The notes under the pieces are model-generated. The model was not told the origin of the DNA, did no database searches, and was given only the letters and a program-made list of their open reading frames with translations. Of a stretch of DNA of 64,000 nt, positions 18,005 to 26,927 are shown in pieces. How positions within the stretch are numbered: the stretch's first letter is position 1; each line of letters opens with the position of its first letter. The stretch is from CAWICD01 sp052267165 (GTDB lineage: Bacteria; Vulcanimicrobiota; Vulcanimicrobiia; Vulcanimicrobiales; Vulcanimicrobiaceae), in assembly GCA_052267165.1 (NCBI GenBank), contig JBKQHO010000064.1, forward strand, positions 21,576 to 85,575, read 5' to 3'. The translations under genes were made by a program, and so were the position numbers.

Positions 18005-21000
18005 GTGTGGCTGACCCGCTTCGCGATCACCCGGCCAGTCATTACCGCGATGTTCTTCATCGGCATCGCCGTGTTCGGGCTGATGTCGTATTTCGCGCTC
18101 GGGGTCAACCTGTTTCCGAACATCCAGTTTCCCTACGTGGCGGTCAGCGCGTCGTATCCGGGCGCCTCGCCGAGCGAGATGGAGAAGCTGGTCATCAAGC
18201 CGATCGAAGATCAGCTCAACGGGATGGAGAATCTCGACCGCTTGACCGCGACGGCGCAAGAGGGCACGGCCGTCGTGCTCGCTCGCTTCAAGCTCGGCAC
18301 GGACCTCAACTACGAGACGATCGACGTCCAGCGCCGGGTCGACACGGCCCGCGTCTACATGCCGACCGATCTCGACCCGCCGTACGTCTTCAAGTTCGGG
18401 ACCGCCTCCGATCCGATCGTCGAAGAGGCGGTCAGTTCCGACAAGCTCTCCGCGGCTCAGCTCTCCGATCTCATCAGCCAGCGCATCGTGCCCGATCTCA
18501 AGGGCGTCCCGGGCGTGCTCGACGTCGAGACGGCCGGAGATACGGCGCGCGAGATCCACGTCTTTCCCGATCCGCAGCGACTGCTCGCGACCAACGCGAC
18601 CCTCGAAGACGTCAGCAACGCCCTCACCAATAACAACGCCAACCTGCCCGGCGGCCGGATGGACTCGCCGATCCAAGAGACGACGGTCTCGGTCCACGCC
18701 GACATCATCGGGCCGCAAGACATCCTGCGCATTCCGCTGCCCGTGCTCAACGGCGCGCAGAAGGATCTGACGATCGGTCACGTGGCCGCGGTCGAGGACG
18801 GCCACGTCGAGCAGCGCAGGCCCGCGACGTTCAACGGCGTGTCCGCGATCCTGCTCAACGTCGAGCGCCAGATCGACGCGGATACGGTCAAGACGACCGC
18901 GGCGACCCGCGCCGAGATGGCCGCGATCGCCAAGCAGTATCCCGAGATCCACTTCTCCGAGATCGACGCGTCGGCCGACTACACGAAAGCCTCGGTCGAC
19001 GGCGTGCTGCAGAGTCTGCTCGAGGGGATCTTCCTCACCGCGATCGTCATGCTGCTGTTCCTGCACGCCTGGCGCAACGCGGTCGTGGTCATGATCTCGA
19101 TCCCCGCCTCGCTGCTGGCAACCTTCGTGATGATGCGGATCATGGGGTTCACGATCGACATCATCTCGATGATGGGGCTCGGTCTCACGATCGGTATCCT
19201 CGTCGACGACTCGATCGTCGTGCTCGAGAACATCACGCGCCATCGCGACCTGGGCGAGCCGCCGCTCGAGGCGGCGTATACCGGGCGCACCGAGATCGGC
19301 AACGCGGCCATCGCGATCACGCTGGTCGACGTCGTCGTCTTCACGCCGATCGCGTTCCTTTCCGGGATCATCGGCCAGTACATGAAGGAGTTCGGGCTCG
19401 TCATCGTCGTGGCGACGCTCTTCTCGCTGCTGGTCTCGTTCACGCTGACGCCGTTGCTCGCCGGCTCGTGGTCGGTCCGCGAACACAGTCCCGCGGTGCC
19501 CCCCTGGGCGCGCTGGTTCCAAAACGGCTTCGAGCGGCTCGCACGGTTCTACACGCAGCGCGGCCTCCCGTGGGCGCTCGAGCACCGGCCCTTCATCCCC
19601 TTCATGTGCCTGCTCTTCGTGGTCGATGCGCTGACCCTCGTCGCGAACCCGCGTTACGCGCTCTCCATCAACGCGGCGGTCGCCGCGCTCTTCCTGCTGC
19701 TGGTCGTCGTTGCGACGCTCGTCACCCGCGCCGGTCTCACGAAGAACGGCGTCGCGGGGCGCGCCGTGCACTACGTCGCGGACAATCCACGCATGTACGC
19801 GTTTGCCGCGGTTTTCGCGCTCGTCGTGGGCCTGCTGTTTCTGCCGGCGCAAACGCTCGGCACGGAGTTCGTTCCGCCCGCAAGCACGGGCGTGCTGCAC
19901 GGTTCGCTGACCTATCCGGTCGGACAGCCGCTGGCGACGACGCAGGCCGCGATGAACAAGCTCGACGCCGAGCTGCTGATGCTGCCTTACGTCGCGTCGG
20001 TGCTGAGCACGGTCGGAGCGAAGACGGTCGGGTTCAGCGTGGTCACCGGGGGCAACTACGCCGAGTTCGACGTGATCTTGGACAAGGCGCATCGGCGCAA
20101 CACCGATCGGGTCCTCGGCGACGCGCGCAAGTTAGGCTGGGTCGTGCCCGGCGCGAACTACCAGATCGCGACCGAAGGGGGCGGTGCTTCCGGCGCCGAG
20201 ATCTACTTCACGTTGACCGGTCCCGATGCGCTCATCAACGGGGCGGCTGAGAAGGTGGCCGCGCTGGCGCGCGCGCAGACCGGCGCCGTCAACGTCGTGA
20301 CCAGTGCCGAGGCGCAGGGGCCGCGGCTCGACATCCAGATCGACGCGCGCCGCGCCGAAGTGCTCGGCGTCGCGCCGGGCGATGCTGCGCTGGCCGCGCG
20401 CATCGCGATCGGCGGCTACGTGCCGACCAAAGTGCGCTTGGACTCGGGGCTGACCGACGTGCGTGAAGAGTTCGCGCCCGACGCGCGAAACGACCTCGCG
20501 GTCATCCGGCAAGTGCGCGTGCGCGCGAACGACGGCACGATGGTTCCGCTCGGGCAAGTCGCGAGCTTCACGCTGACCAAGGCGCCGACGAAGATCGAGC
20601 GCCAGAACCGCGAGCGCGTCGTGCGCGTCTTCGGCGACGTCGATCCGAACTCGCACGTCGCGCTGGGCCAGATTCTCGCTCCGATCAACCGCGCGCTGGC
20701 GACGCCCGGCTTCTTGCCCGACGGCGTCAAGGCCACCTCGGACGACGGCGACGCTCAGCTCTACAACGATACCTTCAGCAGCATGGCGGTCGCGCTCGCG
20801 ACCTCGTTCGTGCTCGTTTACATGCTGATGGTCGTGCTCTACGGCTCCTTCGTCGAGCCCTTCATCGTGATGTTCTCGGTGCCCGTCGCGATCGTCGGCG
20901 CGCTCGGCGGACTGGCGCTGCGCCACCAGACGCTCAACTTGTTCTCGTTGATCGCGATCGTCATGCTCTTCGGACTGGTCGCGAAGAACGGGATCCTGCT

Positions 21001-21364
21001 CGTCGACTATGCGAATCAGCAACGCCGCAAGGTCGGGCTCAACGTCTTCGAGGCGATGAAGCAAGCGGCGGCGATCCGCTTCCGGCCGATCTTGATGACG
21101 ACGTGCGCGATGATCTTCGGCATGCTGCCGCTCTCCCTCGGGCTGACCGAGGGCGCGGAGGAGCGCGCTTCGATGGGGACCGTCCTCATCGGCGGATTGA
21201 TCAGCTCGCTGGTGCTCACGCTTGCGCTCGTGCCGGTCGTCTACACCTATGTCATGGGCGCGGTCGACGCGCGGACGCGGCGGCGCGAAGCCCGGCGCGC
21301 CCGCCGCCGGGAGCACGCGCTGCCCGAGATCGACCGGCCTCCCGTCGGGGCGGGGCGCGGCTGA
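18005..21364 (+). CDS. RND-family efflux transporter (HAE1/AcrB-like) with extra helices
   Basis: 1119 aa, starting at GTG 18005 with AAGGAG 11 nt upstream. It has RND architecture: first helix and FPNIQFPYV...YPGASPSEME, TM4 with the proton-relay pair in GILVDDSIVVLENI, and TM10 with the Lys of GLVAKNGILLVDYA. Two periplasmic porter halves are present. Between TM6 and the usual TM7 there is an insertion with two further hydrophobic segments (FIPFMCLLFVVDALTLVA; AAVAALFLLLVVVATLVT) not found in AcrB. No membrane-fusion protein or TolC gene is adjacent, so the partner and substrate are unknown. Confidence 0.93.
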   Translation: MWLTRFAITRPVITAMFFIGIAVFGLMSYFALGVNLFPNIQFPYVAVSASYPGASPSEMEKLVIKPIEDQLNGMENLDRLTATAQEGTAVVLARFKLGTDLNYETIDVQRRVDTARVYMPTDLDPPYVFKFGTASDPIVEEAVSSDKLSAAQLSDLISQRIVPDLKGVPGVLDVETAGDTAREIHVFPDPQRLLATNATLEDVSNALTNNNANLPGGRMDSPIQETTVSVHADIIGPQDILRIPLPVLNGAQKDLTIGHVAAVEDGHVEQRRPATFNGVSAILLNVERQIDADTVKTTAATRAEMAAIAKQYPEIHFSEIDASADYTKASVDGVLQSLLEGIFLTAIVMLLFLHAWRNAVVVMISIPASLLATFVMMRIMGFTIDIISMMGLGLTIGILVDDSIVVLENITRHRDLGEPPLEAAYTGRTEIGNAAIAITLVDVVVFTPIAFLSGIIGQYMKEFGLVIVVATLFSLLVSFTLTPLLAGSWSVREHSPAVPPWARWFQNGFERLARFYTQRGLPWALEHRPFIPFMCLLFVVDALTLVANPRYALSINAAVAALFLLLVVVATLVTRAGLTKNGVAGRAVHYVADNPRMYAFAAVFALVVGLLFLPAQTLGTEFVPPASTGVLHGSLTYPVGQPLATTQAAMNKLDAELLMLPYVASVLSTVGAKTVGFSVVTGGNYAEFDVILDKAHRRNTDRVLGDARKLGWVVPGANYQIATEGGGASGAEIYFTLTGPDALINGAAEKVAALARAQTGAVNVVTSAEAQGPRLDIQIDARRAEVLGVAPGDAALAARIAIGGYVPTKVRLDSGLTDVREEFAPDARNDLAVIRQVRVRANDGTMVPLGQVASFTLTKAPTKIERQNRERVVRVFGDVDPNSHVALGQILAPINRALATPGFLPDGVKATSDDGDAQLYNDTFSSMAVALATSFVLVYMLMVVLYGSFVEPFIVMFSVPVAIVGALGGLALRHQTLNLFSLIAIVMLFGLVAKNGILLVDYANQQRRKVGLNVFEAMKQAAAIRFRPILMTTCAMIFGMLPLSLGLTEGAEERASMGTVLIGGLISSLVLTLALVPVVYTYVMGAVDARTRRREARRARRREHALPEIDRPPVGAGRG

Positions 21365-21424
21365 AAGGGTAAGGCCACCTGCCCGCCAGGCGTGCGGCCT
21401 GCTGATTGTGGGTAAGAAGCGGGC

Positions 21425-22501
21425 ATGGTCCGCAATAATGTATTTCTCATGTCCTGCGGGGTGCTCGCGTCCCTCGCCTCACTTCAGCTTTGCGCCGTTC
21501 CGGCGCTCGCCGCCGACGTCTCGGTGACGGTGAACGGCCAATATGTGTCGATCGCTCCTCCGCCGCTCGAGCGTGCGGGGCGCGTCTTCGTTCCGCTGCG
21601 CGGCATTTTCGAGAAGCTCGGCGCAAGCGTGGTCTATTCGGGCGGCATCATCAATGCGACGGGCTCCGGGCGCACGATCTCGCTCAAGATCGGCTCGACG
21701 CAGGCAATGGTCAACGGTCAGCCCCAGCCGCTCGACGTCGCGCCGTTCATCGTCGGCGCGAGCACCTACGTGCCGTTGCGTTTCGTCTCCGAGGCTCTGG
21801 GCGCCGGCGTCAACTACGACGGTACGAATCGCGTCGTCGCGCTCAATACGAACGGCAACAACGCGCCGCCGCCCAACGCTCCGCCTCCGCAGCAGCCGAT
21901 GCAGAACGGTCGCGCGCTGAGCAACGTGCTGCCGGCCCGCGATGCCGCGGTCGGGGCGGAGAGGCCGACGATCTCCGCCGATTTCACCCAGCCGGTCGAT
22001 CCGAACAGCGTGCGCTTGAGCCTCGACGGGCTCGACGTGACCTCCGGCGCGACCCGTTCGAGCTCGGGCTTCATCTACGCGCCGCAGTCGCCGCTGCAGT
22101 CGATGAAGCACCGCGTCGACGTCACCGGGACCTTCCGTTCCGGTGAGCCCTTCTCGCAGAGTTGGTCGTTCGCGTCGGGTTCCGCGCCGCAGCAGAACTC
22201 GCTCGCGATCAGCGCACCGCAAAACAACGCTCCGGTCGGCTCGAACTTCGTGGTGAGCGGCAGAACCGCGCCGAACGCGCGCGTGCACATCGTGGCCGGC
22301 GCGAGCGCCTCGGTCGGCGGCCTCTTCGCATTCGGCACGGGCTCGTACACGGGCGACACCGTCGCCGATGCGAGCGGCAGATTCTCGCAACAGGTACAGC
22401 TGCAAAGCGTCCGCGGCTCGCAAATCGCGGTAACCATAACCTCGACCGATCCGAGCACGGGCGAAAGCGCGCAGCGAAAGCTCAGCTTGAGCCTGCAATA
22501 G
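21425..22501 (+). CDS. Exported protein with copper-amine-oxidase N-terminal-like domain
   Basis: 358 aa with a signal peptide (GVLASLASLQLCAVPALAA). Residues ~30-145 contain two copper amine oxidase N-like half-repeats (RVFVPLRGIFEKLGASVVY and STYVPLRFVSEALGAGVNYD), a cell-surface domain common in Gram-positive and related envelopes. A Pro-rich linker and two beta-sandwich-like modules follow (residues ~170-250 and 260-355). The catalytic amine oxidase domain is absent, so the name describes the fold only. A structural or adhesion role outside the membrane is likely. Confidence 0.82.
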   Translation: MVRNNVFLMSCGVLASLASLQLCAVPALAADVSVTVNGQYVSIAPPPLERAGRVFVPLRGIFEKLGASVVYSGGIINATGSGRTISLKIGSTQAMVNGQPQPLDVAPFIVGASTYVPLRFVSEALGAGVNYDGTNRVVALNTNGNNAPPPNAPPPQQPMQNGRALSNVLPARDAAVGAERPTISADFTQPVDPNSVRLSLDGLDVTSGATRSSSGFIYAPQSPLQSMKHRVDVTGTFRSGEPFSQSWSFASGSAPQQNSLAISAPQNNAPVGSNFVVSGRTAPNARVHIVAGASASVGGLFAFGTGSYTGDTVADASGRFSQQVQLQSVRGSQIAVTITSTDPSTGESAQRKLSLSLQ

Positions 22502-22530
22502 GTAGCGTTCCGCGGGGTGCCGAACGCGCG

Positions 22531-23307
22531 CTGCGCATCCTGGACGAGACGACGAAGAAGGTCGAAGGGACGCGCGCGGCGCTGATCACCGGCGCCGCGC
22601 GCGGCCTGGCTCGCGGGGTCGCCGTCGAGTTGGCGCGCATCGGATACCGGCTCGCCTTCACGTACCGGCCGGGCGGAACGCCGCCCGATGCAACGGCCGC
22701 GATGGTGCGCGCGGTGGGCATCGAACCGGTCGTCATCGCCGCCGACCACGCGAAATCGGGTGAGACCGCGCGTAGCGTGGAGGCGGCGGAGGCGGCGCTG
22801 GGCGCGGTCGACGTGCTCGTGCACGCGGTGGGCCCGATCGTCGTGCGGCGTTTTGCGCGAAGCACGCTCGACGATTACCAGGCGATGCTCGACGGGAATC
22901 TGCGCAGCGCGGTCGAGGCTGCGTTCGCGGTGCTGCCCGGCATGCGCGAGCGCGGCTACGGCCGGCTCGTGTTCTTCGGGATGAACGGCTCGCACGTGAC
23001 GGAGCCTGCGGTGGGAATGAGTCTCTACGGAGCGGCCAAGGCGGGCGTGGTCACGTTCGCGCGCGCGCTCGCGCTCGAAGAAGCGAAAGCAGGAATCACG
23101 GTGAACGTGGTCGAGCCCGGCGACATTCGCGACAAGGAGGCCGGTCGCGCAGGGTCGCGTGAAATCCCCGCCAACAACCCGACCGGCCACGCGGGTTCCT
23201 GGGAGGACATCGCTTACGCGGTGCGATTTCTCGTTTCGGAGGAGGCGAGCTTCATCAACGGTTCGACGATTGCAGTCAACGGAGGGCTGGTGGGGCCGCA
23301 CGAGTGA
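22531..23307 (+). CDS. SDR-family oxidoreductase (likely CTG start)
   Basis: About 258 aa. SDR motifs: ALITGAARGLARG cofactor loop, VDVLVHAVGP at the NNAG position, catalytic LYGAAKAG (Y-x3-K), and EPGDIRD, ending in the usual INGSTIAVNGG. The family starts 5-15 residues before the glycine motif, but no ATG, GTG or TTG exists in frame there. The only candidates are CTG 22531 or CTG 22540 (or ATC 22537). It may be a ketoacyl reductase-like enzyme; the substrate is unknown. The stop overlaps the GTG of the next gene. Confidence 0.82.
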   Translation: MRILDETTKKVEGTRAALITGAARGLARGVAVELARIGYRLAFTYRPGGTPPDATAAMVRAVGIEPVVIAADHAKSGETARSVEAAEAALGAVDVLVHAVGPIVVRRFARSTLDDYQAMLDGNLRSAVEAAFAVLPGMRERGYGRLVFFGMNGSHVTEPAVGMSLYGAAKAGVVTFARALALEEAKAGITVNVVEPGDIRDKEAGRAGSREIPANNPTGHAGSWEDIAYAVRFLVSEEASFINGSTIAVNGGLVGPHE

Positions 23308-24767
23308 TACTCCTGGTCTGGAGCGTCATCGCGCTGGTCTTCATCGTTCGCGCTATCGGCGCGTTCACGATCCCGCTCACCGGCGACGAAGCGTATTACT
23401 GGGAATGGAGCCGGCGGCTGGCCTTCGGCTACGTCGATCATCCGCCGGCCGTGGCCTGGACGATCGCGGCCTTCTCGCAGTTCGGTCACAATGCCGGGAT
23501 GGTCCGCATCGGCTTCGTGCTGTGCGGCGTCGTCGCGTCGCTGGGGCTCGCGGGCTGCGCGACGGAACTGACCGGCGACCGGCGCGCCGGCGCCGTCAGC
23601 GCGCTCGCGCTGGCGCTGACGCCGCTGGCATCGGTCGCCTTTGGCTCGGCCTCGCCCGACGGACCGTATTTGATGTTCTGGTCGCTGGCGCTGTGGTTCG
23701 CCGCGCGGGCGTTCAAACGCGACCGGCCGGCCGATTGGGTGCTCCTGGGCGTCTCGGTCGGCGGCGTCTTGCTCTCGCGCGTGCTCGGCTTCGCGCTGCC
23801 GTTCGGGCTGATGGTGTATTCGCTCGCCCCCGCGCGGCGCCACGTGTGGCGCCGCGGCATGCCGTTGATGCTGCTCGCCGCGCTCGCGGTCTGCACGCCC
23901 TTCCTGGTATGGAACGCGCAGCACGACTGGGTCACGATTTCGTTCGCGCTCGTCCATCGCCACGAAGAGGCCCACTCGTTCTCCGTGCGGCGCGTGCTCG
24001 AACTGATCGCGACGCAGTTCGCCGCCTACTCGCCGGGAATCTTCTGCGCGGTGTTGGCCTGCGCGATCCGGCCGCGCAACGCGCTGTTGGCGTGGACCGC
24101 GCTGCCGCAGCTCGTGATCGTGACGTTGCTGGCGTTCTTCGAGCGGGTCGAGATCCACTGGATCTTTGGGACGTTCGTCTCGCTTTGCGCGATGCTCGGC
24201 GTGGCCTACGTCGAGATCTCGCACCGGCTGAAGATCATCTGGACGACGGTCTCGATCGTTCCGGCCGCCGTCCTGCTGCCGGCGCTGTTCGCGTTCACGC
24301 TCGCGCCGGTTCCGATCTATCACTTCGTGCATCGCGAGACGGGCGCGCAACTGCGCAACGGCGGCCCCTTCGAGATCATGACCTATCAGATGGTCGCCCA
24401 GGACGCGGCCCGCTTGGCGGACCAGAACGGCGCGGTCGTGATGACGGACGGTTACGGACTTTCTTCGGTGATGGATTTCGACGCCGGCGTGACGCCGGTC
24501 GTCATCGGCTACGATTGGCAGGGTCGCGAGTCGCACGAATGGTTTCCCGACAGCCGGCGTCCCGGCCGCGCGCTGTTCGTCGACAAGGAGCCGCTCTCGA
24601 CCCGGCCCGACATCGCGCTGCACTTGCGGCGGGCTTGCGCGAGCGTTCGCGACGGCGGCGTCCACCGCTTCAGCTACGGCGGCGTGATGCGCGACTACTA
24701 CTACACCTGGTGCGACGGGCTGGCGCCGGACGGTCTGGCCATTCTGCGTTGGGAGCGCGAGAGTTGA
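23304..24767 (+). CDS. Membrane glycosyltransferase, GT39/ArnT-like
   Basis: 487 aa, polytopic (about 9-11 helices) with a soluble C-terminal domain. The first periplasmic loop carries the GT39/ArnT hallmark TGDEAYYWEWSRR and YVDHPPAVAW, whose acidic residues bind the polyprenyl-phosphate sugar and metal. Such enzymes move a sugar from a lipid carrier to a lipid or protein acceptor at the outer face of the membrane. Acceptor and sugar are unknown. It starts at GTG overlapping the SDR stop (GTGA) and ends overlapping the next TTG (TTGA). Confidence 0.87.
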   Translation: MILLVWSVIALVFIVRAIGAFTIPLTGDEAYYWEWSRRLAFGYVDHPPAVAWTIAAFSQFGHNAGMVRIGFVLCGVVASLGLAGCATELTGDRRAGAVSALALALTPLASVAFGSASPDGPYLMFWSLALWFAARAFKRDRPADWVLLGVSVGGVLLSRVLGFALPFGLMVYSLAPARRHVWRRGMPLMLLAALAVCTPFLVWNAQHDWVTISFALVHRHEEAHSFSVRRVLELIATQFAAYSPGIFCAVLACAIRPRNALLAWTALPQLVIVTLLAFFERVEIHWIFGTFVSLCAMLGVAYVEISHRLKIIWTTVSIVPAAVLLPALFAFTLAPVPIYHFVHRETGAQLRNGGPFEIMTYQMVAQDAARLADQNGAVVMTDGYGLSSVMDFDAGVTPVVIGYDWQGRESHEWFPDSRRPGRALFVDKEPLSTRPDIALHLRRACASVRDGGVHRFSYGGVMRDYYYTWCDGLAPDGLAILRWERES

Positions 24768-25318
24768 GCGCCAGGCCGCTCGACTACATCCCGCTCACGG
24801 CTACCGCGGGGCGGCGCCTGGCGACGGCCGAGCTGCGTGCGCTCGCGCTCGACCGGATGCGCGGGCTCGGGTACGCCTACGTCGGCAGCGAGCTCTCGCC
24901 GGCGAACACCGGCTTACGCTTCGACGTGGTCGGCGTCGCCAAGCACACACGCCAAGTTCGCATCTACGAGGTCAAGTCGTCACGCGCGGATTTCCTGAGC
25001 GACCGGAAGTGGGAGCGGTATCTCGACTACTGCACGCACTTCGCCTTCGTGGCGCCGGCCGGAGCGATCTTCCGCTGGGAGCTGGCGCGCGAAGTCGGGC
25101 TCATCGAATACGGCGCGCCGGCGTTCGAACGGATGCGGCGCGCGAGACGCTTCGGCTTGACGATCCTGCGCGAAGACTGCCTGCGCGCGACCCGGCCGTC
25201 GCTGCGACTGCGCGAAGGCGTCGCAGACGAAGCCTGGATCGCGCTGCTCGAGACGATCGCGCTCGGGATGCGGGCCTCCGCCTGCGCTCCCGAATTCGAA
25301 GGAGGGTCGGGAATCTGA
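24764..25318 (+). CDS. MmcB-family DNA repair-associated protein
   Basis: 184 aa, TTG start at 24764 overlapping the upstream stop. The core YEVKSSRADFLSDRKWERYL with LDYCTHFAFVAP matches the MmcB/DUF1052 family, a PD-(D/E)xK-like nuclease fold. The E-V-K triad in an upstream strand and a downstream RWxxYLxYCxxFxF segment are its signatures. In alphaproteobacteria MmcB is SOS-associated. Its place among envelope genes here is unexpected but the overlap on both sides shows it is a real operon member. Its catalytic function is inferred. Confidence 0.8.
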   Translation: MSARPLDYIPLTATAGRRLATAELRALALDRMRGLGYAYVGSELSPANTGLRFDVVGVAKHTRQVRIYEVKSSRADFLSDRKWERYLDYCTHFAFVAPAGAIFRWELAREVGLIEYGAPAFERMRRARRFGLTILREDCLRATRPSLRLREGVADEAWIALLETIALGMRASACAPEFEGGSGI

Positions 25319-26826
25319 AGGCTCGTCTTTGCGGCGCGCTGACGCTGCTCGTGTGCTCGCTGCTCGCCGGTTGCGGCCACCCCGCTGCAACGCAACGACC
25401 GGGTCCCTTCACGCCGCGCTGGACGACGTTCGTGCCGCGCCCGCATCCGACGTGGACGGCGCAGCAGCGCGCTGAAGTCTCGCGTTCCATGAGCTCGATC
25501 TTCAGCGACGACATCCTGCTCGACAGCGGCATCGCAGTCGTGGCCGAGGACGGGACGGTCCTGTTCGCGCGCCATGCCGGCAAGCCGTACGTGCCGGCCT
25601 CGACGTTGAAGCTGCTCGTCGGCGCGACCGCGCTCAACGTTCTGGGCCCGGCGCATCGCTTCGAGACGAGCTTCGTGGCGCTGGCGCCGCCCGATCAGGG
25701 CGGCGTCGTGCACGGGCCGGTGTGGCTGGTCGGCAGCGGCGATCCGCTCTTCACGTCCGACGATCTGCGCGCCGGCGTCGGCGCGCTGCACCGCGCCGGC
25801 GTGCGCGCGATCGAAGGCCCGCTCTGCGTGGACGCGGGCGCGTTCGCGGGGCCCGAGCGTAATCCCCACTGGGATCCCGACGACGCAAACTACGATTACG
25901 CTCCGCCTACGAGCGCCGTCTCGCTCGACGAGAACACCGCCGAGTTCGACGTGACGCCCGGCGCGCCGGGGGAAGCTGCGAAGATCGAGGTCGTGCCCAC
26001 CAACGTGAGCGTCGCGTTCAGCGGGACGATCTCGACCGCCTACGCCTCCGATTCCGACGTGTCGATCGACCTGGGCACGGATCCGCCCGCGAATTCGCAC
26101 AGCCTGCCGGCGCGCGACACGTACGTCTTGGGCGGCTACATCGTGCCCGGCGAGACGCAAAAATTTTGGAAGCCGATCGTCGACGTTCCGCATTTCGTCG
26201 GCGGAGCCGTAGCCGCGATGCTCGCCGAGCGCGGCATCGCGCTCGACGGCGGCTATCGCGTCGGACCGGCGCCGCTCGCCGCCGAGCCGTTATGGGTCCA
26301 CCGCTCGCAGCCGCTCGGCGACATCGTTCACGAGATGCTCGTCAATTCGAACAATCACACCGCGGAGCAGCTGTTGCGTATCCTCGGCGAACGCGACGGC
26401 CGCGCCGGGACCGACGTCGCCGGCGTGCAGCAAGAGCTGCACGGGCTCGACGCCCTGGGTGCGCCGCACGACAATCTCCGCGTCTACGACGGCAGCGGCC
26501 TGGCCCCCCAAGATCACGTGGCCCCGCTCACACTTGCAAAATTAGTCGCGGCCGAGGCGAGCGGCCCGGACGGCGCGGTTTTCGTTCGCATGCTCGCCCG
26601 CGTCGGCCTCGAGGGGACCGCAAAACATCACGACCTTACCTCGGCCGCGGGGCGCGTCCGCGCCAAGACCGGACATATCGACAGCGTCAACGGGTTGGCG
26701 GGGACGGTCTTGACGCGCCATCACGGCCGCGTCGCTTTCGATTTCATCGTCAACGACCCGCGAGCCGATGCCGACGTCGTCACGGTAGAGGAAGACCACG
26801 CGCTCGACGCGCTGAGCGACTTTTAG
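25315..26826 (+). CDS. dacB: D-alanyl-D-alanine carboxypeptidase/endopeptidase (PBP4, S13), CTG start
   Basis: 503 aa peptidoglycan-trimming enzyme of family S13. Catalytic motifs: S-x-x-K at S96-K99 (PASTLKLLVG), S-x-N in LVNSNNHTAEQLL, and K-T-G in RAKTGHIDSVNGLAG. The N-terminus LKARLCGALTLLVCSLLAGC is a lipoprotein signal with Cys20. The only codon that can start it is CTG 25315, which overlaps the mmcB stop (CTGA) and has GGAGG 9 nt upstream; the next in-frame ATG is beyond the signal peptide. It acts outside the membrane and is the last gene of this operon. Confidence 0.92.
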   Translation: MKARLCGALTLLVCSLLAGCGHPAATQRPGPFTPRWTTFVPRPHPTWTAQQRAEVSRSMSSIFSDDILLDSGIAVVAEDGTVLFARHAGKPYVPASTLKLLVGATALNVLGPAHRFETSFVALAPPDQGGVVHGPVWLVGSGDPLFTSDDLRAGVGALHRAGVRAIEGPLCVDAGAFAGPERNPHWDPDDANYDYAPPTSAVSLDENTAEFDVTPGAPGEAAKIEVVPTNVSVAFSGTISTAYASDSDVSIDLGTDPPANSHSLPARDTYVLGGYIVPGETQKFWKPIVDVPHFVGGAVAAMLAERGIALDGGYRVGPAPLAAEPLWVHRSQPLGDIVHEMLVNSNNHTAEQLLRILGERDGRAGTDVAGVQQELHGLDALGAPHDNLRVYDGSGLAPQDHVAPLTLAKLVAAEASGPDGAVFVRMLARVGLEGTAKHHDLTSAAGRVRAKTGHIDSVNGLAGTVLTRHHGRVAFDFIVNDPRADADVVTVEEDHALDALSDF

Positions 26827-26927
26827 TTCGTTTCCTAAGCACGTTACGCTTGCACCGGCGGGCGAGTCCGGCGGCTCGGCAGACAAGCGCTCTTGCCGAT
26901 AACTATTAACAAGACGATGCATTCATC

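Noticed and set aside
17735..20092. 785-codon minus-strand frame opposite the RND gene
   Set aside because: No signal or domain pattern, and the opposite strand encodes a clear RND transporter.
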